The position numbers and the translations under genes were made by a program. Below are positions 36,660-46,477 of a stretch of DNA of 64,000 nucleotides, in pieces. Location of the stretch: positions 124,001 to 188,000 of the forward strand of contig SCTK01000011.1 in NCBI GenBank assembly GCA_004298905.1, given 5' to 3'. Source of the stretch: Burkholderiaceae bacterium. GTDB lineage: Bacteria; Pseudomonadota; Gammaproteobacteria; Burkholderiales; Burkholderiaceae_D. Below the pieces are notes generated by a model. That model did no database searches and was not told the origin of the DNA. It saw nothing but the letters and a program-made list of their open reading frames with translations. Position 1 is the first letter of the stretch, and the number at the start of each line of letters is the position of its first letter.

Positions 36660-37034
36660 CTAAGTCGTGCGTAAGGTGCGCAATACTTCTTCGAGCTCTT
36701 CACGCAATGCTTGCACCCCGAGTGGGACAACCGCTTCGCTACCATTGAGGCGCTTGGCGCCGTTGCTTTCTTCCAACCGATTGCGCGCACCGTTGATGGT
36801 GAAGCCTTCGTCGTAGAGCAATTCACGAATGCGGCGCACCAGCAGTACTTCGTGGTGCTGGTAGTAGCGACGGTTACCGCGCCGTTTGACGGGTTTGAGC
36901 TGGGTGAATTCCTGTTCCCAGTAGCGCAGTACATGCGGCTTCACGCCGCACAGATCGCTTACCTCACCAATGGTGAAGTAGCGTTTGGCGGGGATGGGGG
37001 GCAATGCGGCTGCCGCAGCGGAGTCTTTGGCCAT
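36660..37034 (-). CDS. MerR family transcriptional regulator
   Basis: 124 residues. The N-terminal winged HTH is typical of MerR (YFTIGEVSDLCGVKPHVLRYWEQEF, then RRGNRRYYQHHEVLLVRRI). The second half is a short helix (QALREELEEVLRTLRT) with no effector-binding Cys cluster. The effector is unknown. This MerR gene beside ihfA is a conserved betaproteobacterial arrangement. There are 12 bp to ihfA, so it is in the same transcript. Confidence 0.92.
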   Translation of the reverse strand: MAKDSAAAAALPPIPAKRYFTIGEVSDLCGVKPHVLRYWEQEFTQLKPVKRRGNRRYYQHHEVLLVRRIRELLYDEGFTINGARNRLEESNGAKRLNGSEAVVPLGVQALREELEEVLRTLRTT

Positions 37035-37046
37035 GGCTTATGCAAG

Positions 37047-37427
37047 TCAATTCGCACCGTTACGAATGCTTTGTTCAACTGCGGCCTTGAGCTTCTGGCT
37101 GGCGTGAAAAGTGACGACGCGGCGCGCCGTGATGGGAATTTCTTCGCCGGTTTTCGGATTGCGTCCCGGGCGCTGCGGTTTGTCGCGCAATTGAAAATTG
37201 CCGAAGCCGGATAGCTTGACGGTGTCACCCTTGATGAGTGCTTCGCATATCTCGTCAAAAAAGGTTTCCACCATGTCTTTCGCTTCGCGCTTGTTCAAGC
37301 CGACTTGCTGGAACAACAGTTCAGCCAGCTCGGCCTTGGTCAGGGTGTAGGTCACCGCGCCATGATCGATATGCGTGGTCACTTGCATGGCTTTATCGGC
37401 AGCGGGTTCAGCCATTGTTGTTGTCAT
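37047..37427 (-). CDS. ihfA: Integration host factor subunit alpha
   Basis: About 126 residues. The core from [24 protein letters not shown] through [44 protein letters not shown] is IHF-alpha, including the beta-arm Pro that intercalates in DNA. IHF bends DNA and supports sigma-54 activators such as NtrC and PrsR encoded in this window. It has about 25 extra N-terminal residues compared with E. coli. Start choice is uncertain: 37457, 37439, 37427 and 37415 are all in-frame ATGs; 37427 has AGGA close before it. Confidence 0.93.
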   Translation of the reverse strand: MTTTMAEPAADKAMQVTTHIDHGAVTYTLTKAELAELLFQQVGLNKREAKDMVETFFDEICEALIKGDTVKLSGFGNFQLRDKPQRPGRNPKTGEEIPITARRVVTFHASQKLKAAVEQSIRNGAN

Positions 37428-37480
37428 CAATCCTGTCATTGCGTGATTCAGATTCATCGTTGTGTGTGATGCTCAGGCAT

Positions 37481-39910
37481 TCATTGACGCAGCTTGGCAT
37501 TGAAACATTGCTGCCACAATTGGGTGACCGCTTGCATCGTTGACTCGACCTGCGCGTCACTGAGAGTCTGCTCAGTATCTTGCAAGCAAAAACGGAAGGC
37601 AAGACTTTTTTCGTTGTGTAACAAGCCCTTAGCGCTTTCTTGAAGATTTGTTTTAGGTCGATATTCGTCAAACAAAGCCACGCTATGCAGGGTTTTGAAG
37701 GCAGGATCGGTGGCAATTTTTTCGACAACGGCATCTATCAATGCCTGTGCGGGGAGTGCCTGCTCAACCACCACGGCAAGGTCACGGATTACCAAGGGGA
37801 ATTTGGACACTTCGTCAAAGTGCGGTACGTCGCGCTGCTGCAACGCCAACGCATCCAGCTCGAACAATACTGCCGTTTGTGGCAATTCATACTTTTGTTG
37901 CCAGCGCGGATGCAACTCACCCAGCCAGCCAATGGGCTGACCGTTCAGCTCAATGCGTGCACTGCGCCCCGGATGCAGGGCCGGATGTTCGGCAGCAATG
38001 AATTTTGCCTGCGCCGGTACGAGCAGAACTTCAAGGTCGGCCTTCACATCAAAAAAATCTACCTGCCGCGACGGCTTGCTTGCCCACTGCTCTTCCACGC
38101 TGGGGCCGTAGACGATGCCGCCGATATGCATCGGCTGGGCAATGCCGCGCACCGAGAAATCGCCATCGGCGATTTGCGCATCGTGCGAAAACACGCGCCC
38201 GATCTCGAATACGCGCACACGGCTGGCTTTGCGGTTGAGGTTGTAGCGCACGTTCTGGATCAGACTGCCGAACAGGGTCGAACGCATCACGGCCAGTGGC
38301 GCGGCGATGGGATTGAGCAACTTGATCGGATTCTGGTTATCGGCCAGATCGCTTTCCCATTCCTGTTCGACAAAACTGAAGTTCACCACTTCTTGATAGT
38401 CGCAATCGGCCAGCAGATTGCGCAAGGCATGCAGACTGCGCTGCGTCTCGGTGTTGGGCAGCATGGCCGCGGGTGCGCGCGGCGGGTGCGTGGGAATGTT
38501 TTCGAAACCATAGATGCGCGCCACTTCTTCGATCAAGTCTTCTTCGATTTCGAGGTCGAAGCGATACGACGGTGGCGTCACAGTAAACACATCACTCTGC
38601 AAGGTAAACGGTAGTTGCAGGCGGGTGAAAATTTCGCCGATCTGCTGCGCGCCGATGGTCACGCCGATCACCTTGTGACAGCGCGCGACACGCAGCGAGA
38701 CTGGTTTGCGTTGCGGCAGATTGACTTGTTGATCATCAACCGGACCGGCCAGACCACCACAGATATCCAGGATCAAACGCGTGATGCGTTCAAGATGTTG
38801 GGGAATCGTCGCAAAATCGACGCCGCGTTCGAAACGATGCGCCGCATCGGAAGAAAAATTGAAGCGGCGGCCCCGGCCCTGAATCGCTTCCGGCCACCAG
38901 AACGCTGCTTCGAGGTAGATATTTGTTGTCTCAAGGGTAACCGCCGTGGCGTCACCGCCCATGATGCCGGCCAGTGCTTCCACACCGTTGGCATCGGCCA
39001 CCACGCCAACCCTCTCATCGACGGTCACAGTCTGTTCGTTGAGCAAGCGCACCTGCTCACCGGCGTGGCCCCAGCGCACTTCCAACGAACCGGCGACCTT
39101 ATCCAGATCGAAGATATGCGAGGGACGCCCCAGTTCCAGCATGACGTAATTGGAAATATCGACCAATGCGGAAATCGAACGCTGACCGCTGCGTTCCAGA
39201 CGTTGCTTGATCCAAGCCGGGGTCGCCGCTTTCGCATTGACGCCGCGAATGATGCGTCCGGCGAAACGGCCGCATAAATCCGGAGCAGAAATTTTCACCG
39301 GCAATTTATCCTGATGCGCAGGCGGCACTGGATCGCATGCAGGCGCCTGCATCGGTACACCGGTCAAGGCCGACACTTCGCGCGCCACGCCGAGCACGCT
39401 CAGGCAATCGGCCTTGTTGGGCGTCAGTTTCAGTTCGATGATGTGGTCGTCCAGATCAAGCGCGCTGCGAATATCGTCGCCCACACGAGCACTGTCCGGC
39501 AAGATCAGCAAGCCGCTGCTTTCTTCCGACAGCCGCAATTCCTTGGCGGAACACAACATGCCCTGGCTGTCGACACCGCGCATCGTCACCGGCTTGATAT
39601 GGAAATCACCCGGCAACTCCGCGCCCAGCATGGCGCACGGCACCTTGAGTCCGGGCGCAACATTGGGTGCGCCGCAGACAATTTGCAACGGCGTACCGCT
39701 ACCGACATCGACCTTGCACACGTTCAAGCGGTCAGCATTCGGATGGCGCGTGACTTCAATCACTTGCGCCACGACCACCTTGCTGAATGGCGGCGCGACC
39801 GGGGCGCACTCTTCCACCTCCAATCCCGCCATGGTCAGCGCATGACACAGCGCCTCACTTGAAAGCGGAGGATTTACAAATGTACGCAGCCAGGTTTCGG
39901 AAAATTTCAT
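37481..39910 (-). CDS. pheT: Phenylalanyl-tRNA synthetase beta subunit
   Basis: 809 residues, normal length. In order: N-terminal [15 protein letters not shown], a tRNA-binding (EMAP-like) domain around residues 40-150, the B3/B4 editing domain ([29 protein letters not shown] region), B5, the catalytic-like core, and the C-terminal FDX anticodon-binding domain ending [22 protein letters not shown]. It forms the alpha2-beta2 enzyme with PheS. It starts one base after the pheS stop. Confidence 0.97.
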   Translation of the reverse strand: MKFSETWLRTFVNPPLSSEALCHALTMAGLEVEECAPVAPPFSKVVVAQVIEVTRHPNADRLNVCKVDVGSGTPLQIVCGAPNVAPGLKVPCAMLGAELPGDFHIKPVTMRGVDSQGMLCSAKELRLSEESSGLLILPDSARVGDDIRSALDLDDHIIELKLTPNKADCLSVLGVAREVSALTGVPMQAPACDPVPPAHQDKLPVKISAPDLCGRFAGRIIRGVNAKAATPAWIKQRLERSGQRSISALVDISNYVMLELGRPSHIFDLDKVAGSLEVRWGHAGEQVRLLNEQTVTVDERVGVVADANGVEALAGIMGGDATAVTLETTNIYLEAAFWWPEAIQGRGRRFNFSSDAAHRFERGVDFATIPQHLERITRLILDICGGLAGPVDDQQVNLPQRKPVSLRVARCHKVIGVTIGAQQIGEIFTRLQLPFTLQSDVFTVTPPSYRFDLEIEEDLIEEVARIYGFENIPTHPPRAPAAMLPNTETQRSLHALRNLLADCDYQEVVNFSFVEQEWESDLADNQNPIKLLNPIAAPLAVMRSTLFGSLIQNVRYNLNRKASRVRVFEIGRVFSHDAQIADGDFSVRGIAQPMHIGGIVYGPSVEEQWASKPSRQVDFFDVKADLEVLLVPAQAKFIAAEHPALHPGRSARIELNGQPIGWLGELHPRWQQKYELPQTAVLFELDALALQQRDVPHFDEVSKFPLVIRDLAVVVEQALPAQALIDAVVEKIATDPAFKTLHSVALFDEYRPKTNLQESAKGLLHNEKSLAFRFCLQDTEQTLSDAQVESTMQAVTQLWQQCFNAKLRQ

Positions 39911-39911
39911 A

Positions 39912-40937
39912 TCAATTAAATTGTTTCAGGAAGCGCAGATCGCCTTCATAGAAGAGGCGCAGGTCGCTGATGCCATAGCGCAGCATCGTCAAACGTTCAA
40001 GGCCGCTACCGAAAGCGAAGCCGATATATTTTTCAGGATCGAGGCCGTAGTTGCGCACCACCGTCGGATGCACCTGACCAGAGCCGGAAATTTCCAGCCA
40101 GCGGCCTTTCATCGGGCCACTGGTGAATGCCATGTCGATCTCGGCGCTCGGTTCAGTGAACGGGAAAAACGAAGGGCGAAAACGCACTTGCAGATTGTCG
40201 GTCTCAAAGAACCGCTTGAGAAAATCCGTGTACACGCCCTTCAGATCGGCGAAGCTGATGTCTTCGGCGATCCACAAGCCCTCGACCTGATGAAACATCG
40301 GCGAGTGCGTGGCATCGCTATCGACACGGTAAGTGCGGCCCGGCGCGATCACCTTGATCGGCGGCTGCCCATGCTTCACATGATGGCGCGCATAGCGCAC
40401 CTGCATCGGGCTGGTGTGGGTGCGCAGCAGCAACGGCAGACCGTCGCTGTCCTTGTCTTCGACGTAAAAAGTATCCTGCATCGAACGCGCCGGATGGTTG
40501 AGCGGATTATTCAGTGCAGTGAAATTATTCCAGTCGGTTTCAATTTCGGGACCGTCGGCCACATCGAAGCCAATCGAACGGAAAATCTCTTCGACGCGTT
40601 GCCAGGAACGCATCACCGGATGAATGCCGCCGCGGCTGCGGCCACGGCCGGGCAGGCTGACGTCGATGGCTTCGGCATTCAGACGCGCATTCATCTGCGC
40701 ATCGGCCAACGCCTGACGGCGCGCGTTCAACAGTGCCTCGATGCGATCCTTGGCGCCGTTGATTTTCCCGCCCTGCTCACGTTTTTCTTCCGGCGGTAGC
40801 TTGCCGAGGTCTTTCAGCAACTCGGTAAGCGCGCCGGTCTTGCCGAGAAATTTCGCCTTCTCGTTTTCCAGACTGGCCGCATCCGCCGCTGCGCCAAACG
40901 CCTGCTCTGCCTGCGCGATTAATTCATCAAGGTTCAT
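39912..40937 (-). CDS. pheS: Phenylalanyl-tRNA synthetase alpha subunit
   Basis: 341 residues. An N-terminal coiled-coil arm precedes the class II core: motif 2 with [21 protein letters not shown], the Phe-binding stretch [16 protein letters not shown], and motif 3 [22 protein letters not shown]. It charges tRNA-Phe. It is preceded by a hairpin and U-run in the 88-bp rplT-pheS gap, which may reduce read-through from the ribosomal protein genes. Confidence 0.97.
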   Translation of the reverse strand: MNLDELIAQAEQAFGAAADAASLENEKAKFLGKTGALTELLKDLGKLPPEEKREQGGKINGAKDRIEALLNARRQALADAQMNARLNAEAIDVSLPGRGRSRGGIHPVMRSWQRVEEIFRSIGFDVADGPEIETDWNNFTALNNPLNHPARSMQDTFYVEDKDSDGLPLLLRTHTSPMQVRYARHHVKHGQPPIKVIAPGRTYRVDSDATHSPMFHQVEGLWIAEDISFADLKGVYTDFLKRFFETDNLQVRFRPSFFPFTEPSAEIDMAFTSGPMKGRWLEISGSGQVHPTVVRNYGLDPEKYIGFAFGSGLERLTMLRYGISDLRLFYEGDLRFLKQFN

Positions 40938-40952
40938 ATTATTAATTTCAAC

Positions 40953-40990
40953 AAATAAAAACGGAGCCTCACCATAACAATGAGGCTCCG
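40953..40990 (-). terminator. Intercistronic terminator or attenuator before pheS
   Basis: Minus-strand CGGAGCCTCA, nine-base loop, TGAGGCTCCG, followed by a T-rich run broken by A. It lies between rplT and pheS. In E. coli a Phe-rich leader peptide precedes a similar terminator; here I find no Phe-rich leader in the 35 bases left. Confidence 0.75.
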
Positions 40991-41025
40991 TCGTTCGATC
41001 TTCCGCTGCAATGCGGCCAGCGCAA

Positions 41026-41385
41026 TTACGCTGCGATCGTTGCCTTCACCTTGTTGACGATGGCAGCAAAAGCCGCCTTGTCATGCACAGCCAGATCGGC
41101 CAGGACTTTACGATCCATCTCGATGGCGGCACGTTTCAAACCGTTGGTGAACACGCTGTAGGACAAGCCCAACTCGCGCGTAGCGGCGTTGATCCGGGTG
41201 ATCCACAAAGCGCGGAACACGCGTTTCTTGGTGCGGCGGTCGCGATAGGCGTATTGACCGGCGCGCATCACCGCTTGTTTGGCGATGCGATAGACATTAC
41301 CACGGCGGCCGCGGTAACCCTTGGCAGCTTCTAAAACTTTCTTGTGACGGGCACGGGCAGTAACCCCACGTTTAACTCTTGGCAT
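41026..41385 (-). CDS. rplT: 50S ribosomal protein L20
   Basis: 119 residues. [18 protein letters not shown] is the basic N-terminal extension that threads through 23S rRNA, followed by [26 protein letters not shown] and the globular C-terminal domain. L20 is needed early in 50S assembly, and in E. coli it represses its own operon. It lies 29 bases after rpmI. Confidence 0.98.
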   Translation of the reverse strand: MPRVKRGVTARARHKKVLEAAKGYRGRRGNVYRIAKQAVMRAGQYAYRDRRTKKRVFRALWITRINAATRELGLSYSVFTNGLKRAAIEMDRKVLADLAVHDKAAFAAIVNKVKATIAA

Positions 41386-41414
41386 AGTGCGCTCCTAATT
41401 CGTGACGACAGCGA

Positions 41415-41609
41415 TCAATTGGGCATCATGGCGCGAACACTGGCCATGTTGGTTGCGTGCACAGTGACTGCGCCACGCAATTGACGTTTGTTCTTGGTGG
41501 TTTTCTTGGTGAGAATGTGGCGTTTGAACGCCTGACCACGTTTGACGCTGCCGCTCGCGCGAATGCGAAAGCGTTTGGCCGCGCTCTTCTTGGTTTTGAG
41601 CTTGGGCAT
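41415..41609 (-). CDS. rpmI: 50S ribosomal protein L35
   Basis: 64 residues, basic. [20 protein letters not shown] and [24 protein letters not shown] are the L35 signature. It is the usual partner of rplT downstream of infC. Confidence 0.98.
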   Translation of the reverse strand: MPKLKTKKSAAKRFRIRASGSVKRGQAFKRHILTKKTTKNKRQLRGAVTVHATNMASVRAMMPN

Positions 41610-41725
41610 GACTTACTCCAGTTTTATCTGCTTCTGCAGGTGGTTCCACCGGAACGCTTTGAAACCTGAGATCGCTAGTTCTGGACACAAGGGTTTGAGC
41701 CTTGCATCCGAATTCCTACTACCAA

Positions 41726-42244
41726 CTACTTCTTCTTGGGCGACAACACCATAATCATCTGGCGCCCTTCCATCTTCGGCATCTGCTCGACCTGACACAA
41801 TTCCACCAAATCGGCCTTGATACGTTCCAGCATTTGCATGCCCAGTTCCTGGTGCGCCATTTCGCGGCCGCGGAAGCGCAAGGTCACTTTGGCCTTGTCG
41901 CCATCTTCCAGAAAACGGGTCAGATTACGCAGCTTGACGTTGTAATCGCCATCGTCGGTGCCGGGACGGAATTTCACTTCCTTGACCTGGATCACCTTCT
42001 GTTTCAACTTGGCTTCGTGGGCGCGCTTTTGTTCCTGATACTTGAACTTGCCAAAATCCATCAGGCGGCACACGGGCGGCTCGGCCTGCGGTGCAATTTC
42101 GACCAGATCGACATCGGCGGCTTGCGCCTTGCTCAGCGCTTCTTCCACGCTGACGATCCCCAAGGGTTCGTTGTCCACACCTACCAGTCGCACTTGCGGC
42201 GCATTGATTTCACCGTTGATGCGATGCGATTTATCCGTAGCGAT
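41726..42244 (-). CDS. infC: Translation initiation factor IF-3 with AUC start codon
   Basis: 172 residues when started at ATC 42244-42242. From there the protein reads (M)[21 protein letters not shown], the conserved IF-3 N-terminus, which any ATG or GTG start would truncate: the first GTG (42193) loses 17 residues and there is no upstream ATG. GGAGA lies seven bases before the ATC, an ideal spacing. The C-domain is complete ([35 protein letters not shown]). IF-3 rejects non-AUG starts, so a rare start codon gives self-repression, known for E. coli infC (AUU). It is 49 bases after thrS. Confidence 0.95.
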   Translation of the reverse strand: MATDKSHRINGEINAPQVRLVGVDNEPLGIVSVEEALSKAQAADVDLVEIAPQAEPPVCRLMDFGKFKYQEQKRAHEAKLKQKVIQVKEVKFRPGTDDGDYNVKLRNLTRFLEDGDKAKVTLRFRGREMAHQELGMQMLERIKADLVELCQVEQMPKMEGRQMIMVLSPKKK

Positions 42245-42293
42245 GCTGCGTTCTCCAAAAAATTAATAAAGGCCGTGTGCCGCAAATAAGTCG

Positions 42294-44201
42294 TCAGTGG
42301 CGCTGCAGGATTTCCCCGGAAAGCCGGGCCATGAAATCCGCGAGGGGCATCACACCGAGATCGACGTTACCGCGTGCACGCACGGCCACCGTTTGCGCTT
42401 GCTTTTCCTTGTCGCCCACCACCAGGATGTACGGGAACTTCTGCAAGCTGAGGTCGCGGATTTTATAGGTAATCTTGTCGTTGCGCAAATCGGACTCGGC
42501 CCTAACGCCTTGTTTTTTCAGCATTTGTGCAACGTGCTCGGCGTAGTCGGCCTGATTCTCGGAAATACAGGCCACCACCACCTGTACCGGCGCCAGCCAG
42601 GCGGGCAAGGCACCGGCGTGGTGCTCGATCAACATGCCGATAAAGCGTTCCAACGAGCCAAGCACCGCCCGATGCAACATCACCGGCACCTTGCGGCTGT
42701 TGTCTTCGGCGACGTATTCTGCGCCCAGACGCGCCGGCATGGAAAAATCGACCTGCATCGTGCCGCATTGCCAGGAGCGGCCGATCGAGTCCTTGATGTG
42801 AAATTCGATCTTCGGACCGTAAAACGCGCCCTCGCCGGGCAACTCGTCCCAATGCATGCCACTGGCACGCAGCGCCTGGCGCAGTGCTTCTTCCGATTTG
42901 TCCCACACTTCGTCGCTGCCGACGCGGTTTTGCGGACGCAGCGCCAGCTTGACGGCCACTTCCTCAAAACCAAAATCCTTGTACACCTTGAGCACCAGCG
43001 CATTAAAGGCGGTCACTTCGGACTGAATCTGTTCTTCCGCGCAAAAAATATGGCCGTCGTCCTGCACAAAACCACGCACGCGCATCAGCCCGTGCAGCGC
43101 GCCGGACGGCTCGTTGCGGTGGCAAGAACCAAACTCGCCCAGCCGGAATGGCAGGTCGCGATAGGAATGCAGCGCCGCGTTGTACACCAGAATGTGACCG
43201 GGACAGTTCATCGGCTTGACCGCGTAATCGCGCTTTTCCGATTCGGTGGTGAACATATTGTCGCGGTAGTTTTCCCAGTGGCCGGTTTTTTCCCACAGTG
43301 ATTTGTCGAGAATCTGCGGACAGCGCACTTCCCGATAGCCGTGGTCGCGATAAATCTGGCGCATGTACTGCTCCACCACCTGCCAGATCGCCCAGCCTTT
43401 CGGATGCCAGAACACCAGACCTGGCGCTTCTTCCTGCATGTGGAACAGATCGAGTTCCTTGCCCAGCCGGCGATGATCTCGCTTTTCGGCTTCTTCGAGC
43501 ATGTGCAGATAAGCGTCCTGTTCTTCCTTCTTCGCCCAAGCCGTACCATAGACACGCTGCAGCATTTCGTTTTTCGAATCGCCGCGCCAATAGGCGCCGG
43601 CCAGCTTCATCAACTTGAACACCTTCAGCTTGCCAGTCGACGGCACATGCGGCCCGCGGCACAGATCGGTGAACTTGCCTTCGGTGTACAGCGACACATC
43701 CTCACCGGCCGGAATGCTGGCGATGATTTCTGCCTTGTAATGTTCGCCGATGGATTTGAAATAGGCCACCGCCTCGTCGCGCGGCAACACCTTGCGCGTG
43801 ACCGGCTCATCCTGCTTCGCCAGCTCGACCATTTTTTTCTCGATGGCTTCCAGGTCTTCGGGCGTGAAGGGGCGCTTGTAAGAAAAATCGTAATAGAAAC
43901 CGTTGTCGATCACCGGCCCGATCGTTACCTGCGCCTCGGGAAACAATTCCTTCACCGCATAGGCCAGCAAATGCGCGGTCGAGTGGCGGATCACTTCCAG
44001 ACCGTCGGCATACTTGTCGGTGACAATAGCAAGCGTGGCGTCTTGTGTGATGAGGTACGAGGTGTCGACCAGCTTGCCATCGACCTTGCCGGCCAACGCG
44101 GCCTTGGCCAGACCGGGGCCGATGGACGCAGCGACTTGCGCCACCGTGACGGCTTGATCAAATGGACGCTCCGAACCATCGGGCAAACGAATCACCGGCA
44201 T
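42294..44201 (-). CDS. thrS: Threonyl-tRNA synthetase
   Basis: 635 residues. It has the TGS domain at the N-terminus, the editing domain with [16 protein letters not shown] (HxxxH) and a distal Cys/His pair, and the class II core with motif 2 ([35 protein letters not shown]), the zinc-site Cys in PMNCPGH, and motif 3 ([18 protein letters not shown]). The C-terminal domain binds the anticodon. The start at 44201 (MPVIRLPDG) is family-like; an upstream in-frame 19 residues run through the leader terminator. A Thr-containing leader and terminator precede it. Confidence 0.97.
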   Translation of the reverse strand: MPVIRLPDGSERPFDQAVTVAQVAASIGPGLAKAALAGKVDGKLVDTSYLITQDATLAIVTDKYADGLEVIRHSTAHLLAYAVKELFPEAQVTIGPVIDNGFYYDFSYKRPFTPEDLEAIEKKMVELAKQDEPVTRKVLPRDEAVAYFKSIGEHYKAEIIASIPAGEDVSLYTEGKFTDLCRGPHVPSTGKLKVFKLMKLAGAYWRGDSKNEMLQRVYGTAWAKKEEQDAYLHMLEEAEKRDHRRLGKELDLFHMQEEAPGLVFWHPKGWAIWQVVEQYMRQIYRDHGYREVRCPQILDKSLWEKTGHWENYRDNMFTTESEKRDYAVKPMNCPGHILVYNAALHSYRDLPFRLGEFGSCHRNEPSGALHGLMRVRGFVQDDGHIFCAEEQIQSEVTAFNALVLKVYKDFGFEEVAVKLALRPQNRVGSDEVWDKSEEALRQALRASGMHWDELPGEGAFYGPKIEFHIKDSIGRSWQCGTMQVDFSMPARLGAEYVAEDNSRKVPVMLHRAVLGSLERFIGMLIEHHAGALPAWLAPVQVVVACISENQADYAEHVAQMLKKQGVRAESDLRNDKITYKIRDLSLQKFPYILVVGDKEKQAQTVAVRARGNVDLGVMPLADFMARLSGEILQRH

Positions 44202-44227
44202 GCCAGCTATCTCCGCAAAAAATGGGC

Positions 44228-44255
44228 AAAAAAAAGTGCGGACTAGCCGCACTTT
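44228..44255 (-). terminator. Terminator in the thrS leader, possible attenuator
   Basis: Minus-strand AAAGTGCGG, loop CTAGT, CCGCACTTT and a run of T. It lies 27 bases before the thrS ATG and 31 after the leader peptide stop, so it must be bypassed for thrS to be transcribed. Confidence 0.85.
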
Positions 44256-44285
44256 CAAAAGAGAACCATTGGTGAAAGAACGAAC

Positions 44286-44327
44286 TTAACCGTGCTTGCG
44301 CAAATCGATTGTAGTGCGTGCCGTCAT
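44286..44327 (-). CDS. Putative Thr-containing leader peptide before thrS
   Basis: A 13-residue frame, MTARTTIDLRKHG, on the transcript upstream of thrS. Three of the first six codons are Thr (ACG, ACT, ACA), followed by Ile. AGG lies three bases before the ATG, a weak ribosome site. The terminator starts about 30 bases after its stop, the geometry of amino-acid attenuators. No competing antiterminator stem was worked out. It may be chance; Thr enrichment in so short a frame is suggestive only. Confidence 0.45.
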   Translation of the reverse strand: MTARTTIDLRKHG

Positions 44328-44386
44328 GGCCTGGTCCCCACTTTAGGATCGGTACTGCAAAAAATATACTGCGAAAATCGGGTCTT

Positions 44387-44463
44387 TGGTAGGCGCGATT
44401 GGACTCGAACCAACGACCCCCACCATGTCAAGGTGGTGCTCTAACCAGCTGAGCTACGCGCCT
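44387..44463 (-). tRNA. tRNA-Val (GAC anticodon)
   Basis: 77 bases on the minus strand: acceptor AGGCGCG/CGCGCCT, discriminator A with encoded CCA, D-arm GCTCAGCTGGTTAGAGC, anticodon stem CCACC/GGTGG with loop TTGACAT (GAC), T-arm GTTGGTTCGAGTCCAAT. It is upstream of thrS on the same strand and probably co-transcribed or from its own promoter. Confidence 0.97.
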
Positions 44464-44559
44464 GTAGTCTAGCAAAGGCGCGCATCATAGCATAGGGGTT
44501 TATGAAACCACAAATGTCACAAATCGCAACAAAAATTTAATGCCATTTTGAGTTGACCC

Positions 44560-44820
44560 GGGTATTTCGGACACGCCAATTAAGTCTCTCTCCATTGCTG
44601 TTCAAACTTCAAGGGGCTGACATCACCAGAAGCGCTGATGCCGCCGCTGGCGATTGTAAAACATCTCGATGTAGTCAAAGATTGCCGCCCGTGCCATGTC
44701 GCGGTTGATGAAATCGCAGTGGTGTAGCAGTTCATTCTTTCCCGGCTGCAACGCAAAATCAAACCGAATGAGCTCTCTGTTCAAATCATAATTGGCGACG
44801 AAACCATACTAAAAAAACCG
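44560..44820 (-). pseudogene. IS3-family transposase remnant, C-terminal end
   Basis: Minus-strand translation gives RAAIFDYIEMFYNRQRRHQR, the end of an IS3-family DDE transposase, then a stop. The adjacent frame continues GDVSPLKFEQQW, the expected last residues, so at least one frameshift separates the two. Homology fades toward 44820 and the catalytic DDE is missing. The bases past the end (CCGGGTATTTCGGACACGCC, 44561-44580) may be an old terminal repeat. This remnant borders the accessory genes to its right. Confidence 0.75.
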
Positions 44821-45228
44821 GCTGCTTTTTTATTGAAGTAAATCTTGCAATTTTATTTGCAGCTGCTAGCTTGATACCTGGTTAAAACATCGAATGCAAG
44901 TCGACCAACGTCGTATCAACAATTCATAAAAAAACCATTTCTCACAATCGCTTGCATTCGACATCACTTCTGATGGTCTAGTCATTGTTCACGCGCTTCC
45001 GGGAGGGGCACAAGAACTTTACACATGCGGCGGATCAATTTGCGCGGGCACATTCTGTGTTGATGTGTGCGACGCTATTTGTGTGCGCATTATTGAACCG
45101 TTTCAGGCAACACGAAATGTAATGTTGTTTTTACAGGGGGAAAAATTTCCATTCAATATTTTGCAGCGTGCGTTACCTTGCTCATCGACCATCTTCATCA
45201 TGATCTACTGCCTTTAAAGGAGAACCAT
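44821..45228. other. AT-rich spacer before the accessory locus
   Basis: About 400 bases, clearly richer in A+T than the flanking core genes. No gene is supported. The last 30 bases contain AAAGGAGAA, the ribosome site of the next gene. Any promoter for the accessory genes should lie here. Confidence 0.55.
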
Positions 45229-46071
45229 ATGAATACGACAGCACCCACACTCGGCGCATTCAACCAGGGGAAAACCCCCACCATTGCATGTTTCAACAAA
45301 TCGACGGTTCCGCTCGGGGTCGAGTTCGATGCCTTGATCGCAGCCATGCAGGTATTCGTGGACAAGCACGTGGCCCCGGTGTGGGGCACACCTGCCAAGC
45401 TGGTTAAATCCAAAGGGTATGTGAAAGGCGCATGGGCGATGATCTTTCTCGACAACGCCGATCAGCCAGGTGCGCTTGCCTACCATGATCTAACGCCTGA
45501 AGGCATGCCGCAGTCGAAGGTTTTCGTCAAAACCACGCTCGACAACCACGACCTGGTCAGTGTGTCGGCCTCGCATGAGTTGGTCGAAATGCTGGTCGAT
45601 CCGGCCATCAACATGATGACCACGGGTCCCGATCCGAAACTGGTCTACGCTTATGAAAGCGCGGATCCGGTCGAAGCACTCAGTTTTCCCATCGACGGCA
45701 TCGAGATGAGTGATTTTGTCTATCCCTCCTACTTCGAAGTCTTCCACAAGCCAGGCTCAGTACGTTTGGATCATCTCAACCAGGTCAAAAAACCATTTGA
45801 GCTGCTCAGTGGCGGCTACCAGATCGTCTATAAAAATGGCCGGTGGAGCCAGATCTTCGGATCCATCGCGAAGAAGAAAAGCTTCGCAATGGAAGATCGT
45901 CGAGATCACCGTAGCGAGCTGCGCCCGGTGAAACAACGCAAATGCGCTTCAGAAGCCGCAATTGCACGCGCGGAGGAGAAATCAAAACCACGACCACAGT
46001 CGCCGCAACGTGTTCTTGAAATACCCGGACGTTTACAAGAAAGGACGATGTCTGAATCAGCCACAGCGTAA
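45229..46071 (+). CDS. Protein of unknown function with HELVE motif, possible zincin-like fold
   Basis: 280 residues; AAAGGAGAA lies six bases before the ATG. I do not recognise a named family. The central part reads VSASHELVEMLVDP, then YESADPVEA and MSDFVYPSYF. HExxE followed by an acidic residue resembles a metal site of gluzincin/zincin type, with the Glu of YESADPVE as a further ligand candidate, but there is no HExxH. The N-terminal 100 residues include a beta-rich segment (GAWAMIFLDNADQPGALAYHDL). The last 70 residues are Lys/Arg-rich and disordered-looking. No signal peptide is seen. First of three same-strand genes leading to the Cys/Trp-rich kelch protein. Confidence 0.75.
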   Translation: MNTTAPTLGAFNQGKTPTIACFNKSTVPLGVEFDALIAAMQVFVDKHVAPVWGTPAKLVKSKGYVKGAWAMIFLDNADQPGALAYHDLTPEGMPQSKVFVKTTLDNHDLVSVSASHELVEMLVDPAINMMTTGPDPKLVYAYESADPVEALSFPIDGIEMSDFVYPSYFEVFHKPGSVRLDHLNQVKKPFELLSGGYQIVYKNGRWSQIFGSIAKKKSFAMEDRRDHRSELRPVKQRKCASEAAIARAEEKSKPRPQSPQRVLEIPGRLQERTMSESATA

Positions 46072-46474
46072 CGTCGCGCCTGACATTTTGGCGATCGACA
46101 ACCTCGAACAACTGCGCGCGTGGGCCGGTGCGAAATGGTATTCGAAGCGGCCCATCGCGCTGCGCCTGCCGGAGCTGACGGAGGCAGACGCATTTGCCAT
46201 CAGCGAGCGCCTCAATCGGCAGCGCAGCGATTGCGGTTGTTCGCTGGGTGCAAAAGGGATGGTGTGCGCATTTGTTGTCACGGCAGCCGGCTTGATCACG
46301 CATTACGGGTTTTTTACTACGGCGTTGTTGTGGCGGCTGCCGATCCTGCTGGCAGCCACCTTGTTTTTTGCCGGCCTTGGCAAGGCGCTTGGAATCGCCG
46401 CAGCTCGCCGACGGCTACAGATGGAGATTGATATTCTTTTTGATTGTCTGACCAATCAAACACAGAAGGAATGA
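46010..46474 (+). CDS. Small membrane protein of unknown function, start uncertain
   Basis: The frame ends at 46474 and has no early ATG. GTG 46010 or TTG 45962 are possible starts; GTG gives about 154 residues. A soluble part (NLEQLRAWAGAKWYSKRPIALRLPELTEADAF) is followed by CGCSLGAKG and two hydrophobic segments (VCAFVVTAAGLITHYGFF and LPILLAATLFFAGLGKAL). Its 5' end overlaps the previous gene. An ATG at 46048 with AAAGGA close before it lies in the other frame (MSESATA, then stop), so a one-base slip near 46065-46071 may separate the true start from the body. It ends three bases before the kelch gene. Confidence 0.55.
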   Translation: MFLKYPDVYKKGRCLNQPQRNVAPDILAIDNLEQLRAWAGAKWYSKRPIALRLPELTEADAFAISERLNRQRSDCGCSLGAKGMVCAFVVTAAGLITHYGFFTTALLWRLPILLAATLFFAGLGKALGIAAARRRLQMEIDILFDCLTNQTQKE

Positions 46475-46477
46475 GCT

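Noticed and set aside
37640-38614. 324-residue plus-strand frame opposite pheT
   Set aside because: It is a shadow of pheT with no family signal and no plausible ribosome site.
44561-44762. Short minus-strand frame as a functional small gene
   Set aside because: It is a frame-shifted end of an IS3-family transposase without catalytic residues.
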